From positions 180,095-244,094 of the forward strand of contig CAYWKU010000001.1 in NCBI GenBank assembly GCA_964459325.1: DNA of 64,000 nucleotides, given 5' to 3'. The position numbers and the translations under genes are program-made. The notes beneath the pieces were generated by a model. The model saw nothing but the letters and a program-made list of their open reading frames with translations, had not been told where the DNA came from and did no database searches. Every line of letters begins with the position of its first letter. Within the stretch, counting starts at the first letter, position 1. The DNA is from CAYWKU01 sp964459325 (lineage in GTDB: Bacteria > RBG-13-61-14 > CAYWKU01). Positions 8,286 to 15,170 of the stretch are shown one piece after another.

Positions 8286-8354
8286 GGAACGCGCGGCAGG
8301 AGTGCCGCGCCTACCATATCAGCAATGGTGGTATCGACATTCCTGTCGGGCAGG
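8286..8354. repeat. Dispersed hairpin repeat pair upstream of tRNA-Lys
   Basis: First unit: 8-bp stem GCGCGGCA/TGCCGCGC (8291-8310) around loop GGAG, flanked by GGAAC and CTACC. Second unit: CGACA/TGTCG (8335-8348) around TTCC. They belong to the same family as elements at 14043, 20197 and 62143. Confidence 0.7.
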
Positions 8355-8360
8355 GTGACT

Positions 8361-8389
8361 TTGATATACACCACCCCTTGAATTATAAT
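8361..8389 (+). promoter_or_regulatory. Strong sigma70-type promoter of tRNA-Lys
   Basis: TTGATA at 8361-8366, exactly 17 nt, then a perfect TATAAT at 8384-8389. It is 41 nt before the tRNA and gives a useful reference for this organism's housekeeping promoter. Confidence 0.75.
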
Positions 8390-8429
8390 CACTATAGGAT
8401 TAACCTTTCGGCTTTGTGGTCGACACACC

Positions 8430-8503
8430 GGGTGGTTAGCTCAGCCAGGTAGAGCATCGGACTTTTAATCCGAGGGCCGAGGGTTCGAATCCCTCACCAC
8501 CCA
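8430..8503 (+). tRNA. tRNA-Lys (UUU)
   Basis: The acceptor stem pairs GGGTGGT (8430-8436) with ACCACCC (8496-8502), with discriminator A at 8503. The D arm is GCTC...GAGC, the anticodon arm CGGA-CTTTTAA-TCCG has anticodon TTT at 8464-8466, and the T arm contains GGGTTCGAATCCC. The 3' CCA is not encoded (TCT follows), so a CCA-adding enzyme is needed. No clear terminator follows. Confidence 0.97.
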
Positions 8504-8590
8504 TCTTTTGAAAAAAAGAAAAGCTTGTTTCACGCCTTGACCTCTCCCGGCGACGGTGTAACGCAGAGCCCGGATTTTTTCAAGAGGATT

Positions 8591-9925
8591 TCAGTACCAT
8601 ATCCTGCCGGCGGGTGGAGTTTCTTCGCGGTATTGGAACGGGTCCATCACCTGCACCGTTTTTTCCCTGTCCGGCCCCACGCTGACCATGGCGATGGGCA
8701 CGTCCGCGATTTCCTCGATGCGCCTTAAGTATCTTTTCGCTTCATCCGGCAGGTCTTCGATATTTTGTGCTTCGTGTATGTCTTCCTTCCACCCCGGCAG
8801 CTCCTCGTAAATGGGAGTTACCTTATCCAGGGCTTCCTGCCGGAAATCGAACTCCCCGAAATGATGGTCGCCCTCGCGGTGGTATCCTGTACAAATGCGG
8901 ATGGGGTCGATGCCTGTGAGCACGTCCAGCTTGGTAATGGCCAGGCTGGTGAGTCCGTTTATGGCGGTTGCGTATCTGAGCACTACCGCGTCCAGCCAGC
9001 CGCACCTTCTTGCCCGACCGGTGGTTGAGCCGAACTCCATACCGGCGTTTTGCAACTGTTTTCCGACCTCGTCGTCCAGCTCGGTGGGGAAGGGGCCGCC
9101 GCCCACCCTGGTGGTGTAAGCCTTGCAGATGCCCATGACGTAATCCAGCTTGTTGGGCGGAACTCCCGTTCCGGTGAATATGCCGCCCACGGTGGGGCTG
9201 GAGCTGGTAACGTAGGGGTAAGTGCCGTGGTCGATGTCCAGCATGGTGCCCTGAGCGCCCTCGAACATCACGTTGGAGCCGCGGTTGAGTTCCCGGTGAA
9301 TAATGGGCATCACGTTATCGATATACGGTTTAAGGCGCTCGCCGTATTCGAGATATTGCTTAATGCACTCATCGGGGTCCACCGGCTCGGCATCCAGCAG
9401 TTTGGTGAGGCATTCGTTTCTTTCCTCCACCACCGCCCTGCATTTTTCTTTGAACAGGTGTGGATTTACCAGGTCGGCCATCCTTATGCCCACCCGGGAG
9501 GCCTTATCTTCGTAAGCCGGCCCGATGCCCCTTCCGGTGGTGCCGATGGCGTTTTTTCCGCGCCTGGCTTCCCGGGCGGCGTCGATGGCCTTGTGGTAGG
9601 GCATTATCACGTGAGCGTTTTGCGATATAAGCAGTTTTTCGGGGGTGACTTTATCCCCTGCATCCTCGAGGCGCTTGAACTCGTCCAGCAGCACCTGCGG
9701 GTCGACAACCACCCCGTTTCCGATGATACAGAGCACTCCGTCGTTCAGAATTCCGGAGGGAATGAGGTGGAGTATGACCTTCCGGTCGTCTATAAGCACG
9801 GTATGTCCGGCGTTATTCCCTCCCTGCATCCGGACGACTATCCGCACGCGGGAGGAGTAATGGTCAACCACCTTTCCTTTGCCTTCGTCGCCCCACTGGG
9901 TGCCGATAATCGCTAAGCTAGGCAT
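8591..9925 (-). CDS. purA: Adenylosuccinate synthetase
   Basis: A 444-residue enzyme, the usual length. It joins IMP and aspartate using GTP to give adenylosuccinate, the first committed step to AMP. The N-terminal P-loop-like GDEGKGK (12-18) and NNAGHTV are signature motifs; GTTGRGIGPAYEDKASR, EGAQGTMLDIDHGTYPYVTSS and TTGRARRCGWLD follow in the expected order. Last gene of a three-gene unit: its start overlaps the serA stop by eight bases, so it is translated from the serine-biosynthesis message. Confidence 0.97.
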   Translation of the reverse strand: MPSLAIIGTQWGDEGKGKVVDHYSSRVRIVVRMQGGNNAGHTVLIDDRKVILHLIPSGILNDGVLCIIGNGVVVDPQVLLDEFKRLEDAGDKVTPEKLLISQNAHVIMPYHKAIDAAREARRGKNAIGTTGRGIGPAYEDKASRVGIRMADLVNPHLFKEKCRAVVEERNECLTKLLDAEPVDPDECIKQYLEYGERLKPYIDNVMPIIHRELNRGSNVMFEGAQGTMLDIDHGTYPYVTSSSPTVGGIFTGTGVPPNKLDYVMGICKAYTTRVGGGPFPTELDDEVGKQLQNAGMEFGSTTGRARRCGWLDAVVLRYATAINGLTSLAITKLDVLTGIDPIRICTGYHREGDHHFGEFDFRQEALDKVTPIYEELPGWKEDIHEAQNIEDLPDEAKRYLRRIEEIADVPIAMVSVGPDREKTVQVMDPFQYREETPPAGRIWY

Positions 9926-11507
9926 CGAACTTGACCTGTTTTACCACCAGGACGTTTTCTATCTGCCGGATTTCGTCCAGCACACTTTCCGGGGCGGGAT
10001 TGTCGATATTTATGAAACTGATGGCCACGTCGCCGCCTTTTTGGGGAAGGCCGAGCTGGAGCCGGTTGATGTTGACCCGGCGCTCCCCGAGGATGCTGCC
10101 GATTTTACCCAGCACACCCGGCTTGTCGTGATTATGTATCACCAGCACGTTGCCCTTCGGCGTGGCGTCGAGATAAACGCCGTCGAGCATCACTATACGG
10201 GGCTCGTCGACGCCGAACAAGGCTCCTCCGATGTTGTGGGGCGCCCGTGTCGTGGTGGTATTCAACTGGATGTAGCTTGCGAAATCCTCCGACTGGCGCT
10301 TGGTGCTTTCCTTGACGTCAATGCCTCTCTCTTCGGCGATGTACCGGGCGTTGACGTAATTGACATCCTCCTGCCTCGGGGAAAGGAGGGCTTTCAACAT
10401 GCTGAGGGTGATGGGAGTGGTGTCGTACTCGGTTACCCTGCCGGAATATATGACTTCCACCGATTTTATGGGATTCTCTATAAGCTGTCCCTGCAGTGAG
10501 CCTATACATTCGGCAAGGCGGATGTAGGGCTTGAGGGTTTTCAGCGCGTCCCGGCTGACGCTGGGGACGTTGACGGCGTTGGTGATTGTGCCTTTCAGCA
10601 GGTAATCGCTGACCTGCCTGGCGACCGAGACAGCCACTTTTTCCTGGGCTTCGCCGGTACTCGCTCCCAGATGAGGGGTGCATATGAGGTTATCCAATTC
10701 CACCAGCGGACATCCTTCGGGCGGCTCGTTCTGGAAGACGTCCAGTGCCGCCGCTGCGATTTTCCCGGTCTTCAGGGCTTCCTCCAGGTCCTCTTCCACT
10801 ATCACCCCGCCTCGGGAGGCGTTTACCAGCCTTACGCCGTCCTTCATTTTTGCGATGGTCTTCTTGTTTATCAAACCCGCGGTGTCTTCCGTCTTTGGCA
10901 CGTGGATTGTGATAAAGTCGCTCTGTGCGAAGAGCTCGTCCAGGCTGACCAGCTCCACCCCGATTTTGGAAGCCTTCTCCGATGTCACAAAGGGGTCGTA
11001 ACCGATGACGCTCATCCCCAGGCCGTTGGCCTTCCCGGCCACTATGCGGCCTATGTTGCCGAGGCCGATTATTCCCAGGGTTTTCTGGTACAACTCGATG
11101 CCGACGAACTTGCTTTTTTCCCACTTGCCTTCTTTAAGGCTTTTGCACGCCTGCGGGATATGCCGGGCGAGGCTCATCATGAGACTCAAGGCATGCTCGG
11201 CCGCCGCCATGGAGTTGCCGCCGGGGGTGTTCATAACCACTATACCCCGTGTGGTTGCCGCGTCCGTGTCGATATTGTCCACGCCTATCCCGGCGCGGCC
11301 TATCACTTTCAGGTTGGTGGCGGCGTCCATCAGGTCTTCCCTGACCTTGGTGGCGCTACGCACTACCAGTCCGTCATACTCCGGGATAATCTGAAGTAAC
11401 TCTTCCTTGTCCAGGCCGGTTTTTACGTCGACCTCGATGCCCGCTTCCTTGAAGACCTCCTCGGCCTTCGGGCTCATTTTATCACTTATCAGAACCTTCG
11501 GCGCCAT
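9918..11507 (-). CDS. serA: D-3-phosphoglycerate dehydrogenase
   Basis: A 529-residue long-form SerA that oxidises 3-phosphoglycerate with NAD in the first step of serine synthesis. The NAD-binding motif GLGNIG is at 148-153; VRSATKVRED, GRAGIGVDNID, NASRGGVIVEEDL and TPHLGASTGEAQ (with the catalytic His) follow. The C-terminus contains the intervening allosteric-substrate-binding region and an ACT domain (about 455-525: VLVIHNHDKPGVLGKIGSIL), consistent with serine feedback. The start overlaps the aminotransferase stop as TAATG, so translation is likely coupled. Confidence 0.97.
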   Translation of the reverse strand: MAPKVLISDKMSPKAEEVFKEAGIEVDVKTGLDKEELLQIIPEYDGLVVRSATKVREDLMDAATNLKVIGRAGIGVDNIDTDAATTRGIVVMNTPGGNSMAAAEHALSLMMSLARHIPQACKSLKEGKWEKSKFVGIELYQKTLGIIGLGNIGRIVAGKANGLGMSVIGYDPFVTSEKASKIGVELVSLDELFAQSDFITIHVPKTEDTAGLINKKTIAKMKDGVRLVNASRGGVIVEEDLEEALKTGKIAAAALDVFQNEPPEGCPLVELDNLICTPHLGASTGEAQEKVAVSVARQVSDYLLKGTITNAVNVPSVSRDALKTLKPYIRLAECIGSLQGQLIENPIKSVEVIYSGRVTEYDTTPITLSMLKALLSPRQEDVNYVNARYIAEERGIDVKESTKRQSEDFASYIQLNTTTTRAPHNIGGALFGVDEPRIVMLDGVYLDATPKGNVLVIHNHDKPGVLGKIGSILGERRVNINRLQLGLPQKGGDVAISFINIDNPAPESVLDEIRQIENVLVVKQVKFDA

Positions 11508-12646
11508 TATTGACCTCCCGTAAATACCTCGAGCGCTGCTTTCATGCCGGCTCCGAGCTCGAACGAATGACCGAACTCGCTCAGGGTTTTTTCCAGCGCG
11601 GCGATGGTCATCATTATATTCCAGGAATCGGTGTAACCCATGTGGGATATACGGAAGATTTTACCCTTGGCCTGAGCCTGCCCGCCGGCGATTGCTATAC
11701 CCCGCACGTCCCTCATGGTGGAGACTATTTTCTGCCCGTCCATGGAGCCGCTCTTGACCGCCGTTAATGCGTTCGATGGCGATTCGGGCGCGTAAAGCTC
11801 CAGCCCCAGCGCTTTCATGGCCGCGCGGGTTGCGCGGGCGAGCCGGTCGTGACGGGCGTACATGTTATCGAATCCCTCTTCCTTCATGATTGCCAGCGCT
11901 TCCTTCAACCCGATAACCAGGCTTACCGGGGAAGTGTAGGCGCTGGAGTTGTCCTTAATCTTTTTTACTTCCTTTTTGCAGTCGAAGTAGAACTTGGGGC
12001 ACTTGCTCTCTTCGGCCATCTTGAGCGCTCTCTCGCTCAGGGCCAGCATTCCCAGGCCGGGCGGTAGCATGAGGGCCTTCTGGCTGCCGGTAAGCAGCCC
12101 GTCTATGCCCCATTCGTCCATGGGAATTTCGAACACGCCCACGCCGGTAATGCCGTCCACGACGATGGCGGCGTCGTGCTTGTGTGACACTTCCACCAGC
12201 TCCTTGACCGGATGCATTACTCCGGTGGAGGTTTCGGTGGCCTGAGTGTAAACGGCCTTGATGTTCTTTTCTTTGGACAGCACGGAGTCAATCTCTCCGG
12301 GGTCCGCCGCTTTGCCCCATTCCACGTCCACGTTAATCGGTTCGATACCGTAAGCTTCGCAGATTTCGGCCCATCTTTCTCCGAATTTTCCGCTCCTTAT
12401 GCACAGCGCCCGGTCGCCGGGGCTGAGCAGGTTGGACACGGAGGCTTCCATAGCTCCTGTGCCGGTCGAGGCGAAAACCAAAACTTCCTGTTGTGTCTTG
12501 AAAAGTTCCTTAAGCCCCGCTCTCACTTCTTCTAGAATCTTTGCGTATGCGGGGGTTCGATGGTGGATGATAGGCCGGGCCATGGCCAGTTGAACCCGCT
12601 CGGGGACCATCGTGGGGCCCGGTGTCATCAGGTAATTTTTTAACAT
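11507..12646 (-). CDS. Class V aminotransferase (serine-pyruvate/alanine-glyoxylate type)
   Basis: A 379-residue PLP enzyme. TPGPTMVPERVQLAM begins the fold, STGTGAMEAS (60-69) binds the phosphate, VDGITGVGVFEI contains the PLP-ring Asp, and GSQKALMLPPGL carries the Schiff-base Lys at 190. The sequence resembles serine-pyruvate/alanine-glyoxylate aminotransferase rather than SerC. Co-transcription with serA implies that it serves as the phosphoserine or serine-forming transaminase, a pairing known in Geobacter-like organisms and others (from memory). AGGAGG sits just before the start. It is the promoter-proximal gene of the unit. Confidence 0.9.
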   Translation of the reverse strand: MLKNYLMTPGPTMVPERVQLAMARPIIHHRTPAYAKILEEVRAGLKELFKTQQEVLVFASTGTGAMEASVSNLLSPGDRALCIRSGKFGERWAEICEAYGIEPINVDVEWGKAADPGEIDSVLSKEKNIKAVYTQATETSTGVMHPVKELVEVSHKHDAAIVVDGITGVGVFEIPMDEWGIDGLLTGSQKALMLPPGLGMLALSERALKMAEESKCPKFYFDCKKEVKKIKDNSSAYTSPVSLVIGLKEALAIMKEEGFDNMYARHDRLARATRAAMKALGLELYAPESPSNALTAVKSGSMDGQKIVSTMRDVRGIAIAGGQAQAKGKIFRISHMGYTDSWNIMMTIAALEKTLSEFGHSFELGAGMKAALEVFTGGQ

Positions 12647-12939
12647 TCTTGCCTCCTAAAGCCTCTTTGGGCGCCACTCGAAGGGCACCCTGACAATTTC
12701 ACAGCAAAACATTTTAATTTTTAATTACGAGTGCGTGAATTGTCAAGTTGCTGAATTTCACAACAGCGAGGAAAAGCTTTTCTGAATATTTGTTCAGACA
12801 CGACAAAATCACCGTTTAACCTTACCGTCAAGTTATTTTAGCCGATTGATAAAAAATTGCCAGTAAAGTCGGGTTGAACGGAAACTTATCATGTCCGCCG
12901 CTGGCGTAAGTTATGAGGGTATAGTATCTTTCGCTTTCG
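12647..12939. other. Divergent intergenic region: serine operon leader and flippase upstream
   Basis: The leftward leader from the promoter at 12718-12746 is about 65-70 nt and contains a hairpin GGGTGCC/GGCGCCC (about 12668-12690, minus strand) before the ribosome site. AATTTCACA occurs twice, at 12695-12703 and 12754-12762, on either side of the promoter. The right part (12771-12939) shows no recognisable element. Confidence 0.45.
12718..12746 (-). promoter_or_regulatory. Promoter of the aminotransferase-serA-purA operon
   Basis: On the minus strand, TTGACA (12746-12741), 17-nt spacer, TAAAAA (12723-12718). The start codon is 71 nt further on. Confidence 0.5.
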
Positions 12940-14034
12940 ATGTCAGGGGAAGTGTACAAAAGCGGCAAGTTCTGGCTCGGTATAATCATAAGCGGCGTAT
13001 TTTTGTACATCGCTTTCCGGGGCATAGATTTCGGGAGGCTGGTTGAAGTCATCTCGAAGGTCAATCTTTTCTGGGTACTCGCGGGGCTTTTACTGTACCT
13101 CATTCACCTGTCGGTCAGGGCATACAGGTGGCGCTACATTTTCCGGCATGTCAAAAAGGTATCTTTCAGCGGAATGTATCAGGCCACGCTTGTGGGCTAT
13201 TTTGCCAATAACGTTCTACCCATGCGGCTGGGGGAATTCGGCAGGGCGGTTTACGTGGGCGAGAAGGAGGGGGTGGATAAGTCCACCGCTCTGGGGACTA
13301 TCGCCGTGGAGCGGCTTTTCGACGGACTGTCGGCGGTAGGTTTGCTGGGGGTGACATTTCTGTTGTTTGAATTTCCCCCGGAGCTTGTGGGTAAATGGAG
13401 CGGCTACTTTCGCCAGGCGGGAATGGCACTGGGCGGTGTGGGAGTGTTCGGCCTGCTGGTGATGATTATCATGGTCAGGCGCCGGGAATGGAGCCTGCGC
13501 ACCCTCGATAAAATACTAGCCTTCCTTCCGGGAAAAATTCGCGAAAAAATAGGCGGGTTGGCGCATTCGTTCATAGACGGCCTGACTATTCTCTCCAGCC
13601 CTCTCGAAGTACTGGTTCTACTGGGATTTTCAGCCGTGGTATGGCTGACCAATCTATGGCCCGTATGGGCCAGCGGCATGGCGTTCGGAGCGGAGGGGAT
13701 GCAGTTCACGTTTTCGGACCAGCTTCTTCTGATGAGCGCCGGGGCGGTGGCGGCTTCCATACCGGCGTCTCCGGGGTTCGTGGGAACTTTCCATTACGCC
13801 ACAAAGAAGGCGGTGGAAATAGTGCTCATGGTGAAGTTCGCTGAAGGCGGCTTGGCGGCTACCGGAATCAAGCAAAGCCTCTTTGGCGAATGGGGCCTGA
13901 GCTACGCCATACTCATGCACGCGCTATACATAATCACCACCACCACCCTCGGCGCGATAATCCTTTCGTGGAGCGGAGTCAAGTTCGGGCGGCTGCAAAA
14001 GGAGGCCGCTGAAACCAAAACGGAAGAAGTATAA
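12940..14034 (+). CDS. Flippase-like / lysylphosphatidylglycerol synthase TM-domain protein
   Basis: A 364-residue integral membrane protein with about eight hydrophobic segments. Family features are VRAYRWRYIFRHV near 60-75, GYFANNVLPMRLGEFGRA near 85-105 (the signature of the UPF0104/LPG-synthase TM family) and PASPGFVGTFHYATKKAVEI near 275. Members act as lipid flippases or permeases in glycolipid and surface polymer synthesis; the actual substrate is unknown. No ribosome-binding site precedes the ATG; a TATAGT box lies at 12920-12925. Its C-terminus carries a charged tail (KEAAETKTEEV). Confidence 0.85.
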   Translation: MSGEVYKSGKFWLGIIISGVFLYIAFRGIDFGRLVEVISKVNLFWVLAGLLLYLIHLSVRAYRWRYIFRHVKKVSFSGMYQATLVGYFANNVLPMRLGEFGRAVYVGEKEGVDKSTALGTIAVERLFDGLSAVGLLGVTFLLFEFPPELVGKWSGYFRQAGMALGGVGVFGLLVMIIMVRRREWSLRTLDKILAFLPGKIREKIGGLAHSFIDGLTILSSPLEVLVLLGFSAVVWLTNLWPVWASGMAFGAEGMQFTFSDQLLLMSAGAVAASIPASPGFVGTFHYATKKAVEIVLMVKFAEGGLAATGIKQSLFGEWGLSYAILMHALYIITTTTLGAIILSWSGVKFGRLQKEAAETKTEEV

Positions 14035-14036
14035 TG

Positions 14037-14100
14037 TGGCAGGCCCGGCACCCCTGCCGGGCAAGTAAATCGATGCGCGACGAGAGTGCGCACCTGCCAT
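14037..14100. repeat. Dispersed hairpin repeat pair between flippase and dipeptidase genes
   Basis: First unit has an 8-bp stem GCCCGGCA/TGCCGGGC (14043-14062) around CCCC; second is TGCGC/GCGCA (14074-14092) around a 9-nt loop. The pair begins GGCAGG and ends CCTGCC, so the whole element is an inverted pair of the family seen at 8286, 20197 and 62143. Confidence 0.65.
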
Positions 14101-14144
14101 TTGATTGGTCATTTTGGGACAACAATCCTTAAGGAGGTTTCACA

Positions 14145-15167
14145 ATGAGCCCGAAATTAAAACCCGGTGATGATGTTCTGGAGTTTCACCGCGAGTGCCT
14201 GGTGGCGGACCTTCACGCCGATACGTGGCTGTGGAATTACATATTCGGTTACAACATCCGCAAAAGGCATCGCTCGTACCTGCCCCGGAATCCATTTTTC
14301 AACCACATAGATATTCCCCGGGCCATAGAAGGCGGGCTGAACCTGACGGGGCAAGGGGTGGTGGTTCATCCGCGCCGCCCTCACAAGTGCTTTGCCCGGG
14401 GCAGCGCCATGATAAACCGAATACTCAAGGGGATTACCCGCAATTCCGGCAAGCTGGAGCTGGTGCTAACCGAGTGGGAGGCGCGGGATGCCGTAAAGCG
14501 GGGTAAAATCGGAGTTTTTATAGGCATAGAAGGCGCTCATATACTTTCCGGAAAAATGGAGGCGGTGGAGCATTTCCGGGCGAAAGGGGCAAGTTACTTC
14601 ACATTGGGCCATTTCAGCGAAAATGAAGCAGTCTACAGCTCAAACGACACCGCCAACGCCGATAAGCCCCTGAAACCTTTCGGAAAAGAACTGGTAAGGG
14701 AGCTGGAAAGAAACCGGATGATGGTGGACATCGCTCACGTGGCGCCCGGTTGTTTCCGGGATGTTATGAAACTCGTAACCCGGCCCGTAATCGCCAGCCA
14801 TATCGGTATGAAGGCGGTTCATAATCACTGGAGAAACCTTGACAACGAGCAGGTGAAGGCTGTGGCCGAAAGCGGCGGGGTGATAGGCATCATCTTCCAG
14901 CCGGCTTTTCTTACCAATCGCCTGTGGAAATGTTCCCTGGATACCGTGGTGGCGCATATAGAGCATTGCATGGAAGTGGCGGGTGAAGACCACGTGGCCC
15001 TGGGCAGCGATTTCGACGGCGCCATAACCACCCCGGAAGGCCTGGAGGACATAACCGGTCTCCCGAACCTGACTCAGCGACTTATCGACAGGGGACACTC
15101 CCGGGAGACTCTGAAGAAACTGTTAGGCGAAAATTTCCTGAGAGTTTTCGGGGAAGTTTGCGGTTGA
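14145..15167 (+). CDS. Membrane-dipeptidase family (peptidase M19) metallohydrolase
   Basis: A 340-residue zinc dipeptidase homologue. The metal ligands are visible as LHADTW (H24, D26), GIEGAH (bridging Glu), VDIAHV and IASHIG, with LGSDFDGA supplying the catalytic Asp near the end and GENFLRVF closing the family pattern. No signal peptide is seen, so a cytoplasmic dipeptidase is expected. AAGGAGG at 14131-14137 fixes the start. It converges on the M15/LDT-like gene with only three bases between stops. Substrate may be L,D- or D-containing dipeptides (inference). Confidence 0.92.
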   Translation: MSPKLKPGDDVLEFHRECLVADLHADTWLWNYIFGYNIRKRHRSYLPRNPFFNHIDIPRAIEGGLNLTGQGVVVHPRRPHKCFARGSAMINRILKGITRNSGKLELVLTEWEARDAVKRGKIGVFIGIEGAHILSGKMEAVEHFRAKGASYFTLGHFSENEAVYSSNDTANADKPLKPFGKELVRELERNRMMVDIAHVAPGCFRDVMKLVTRPVIASHIGMKAVHNHWRNLDNEQVKAVAESGGVIGIIFQPAFLTNRLWKCSLDTVVAHIEHCMEVAGEDHVALGSDFDGAITTPEGLEDITGLPNLTQRLIDRGHSRETLKKLLGENFLRVFGEVCG

Positions 15168-15170
15168 CGG

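Noticed and set aside
9050..9916. 288-codon open frame on the plus strand
   Set aside because: Antisense to purA; composition is typical of a reverse-frame shadow.
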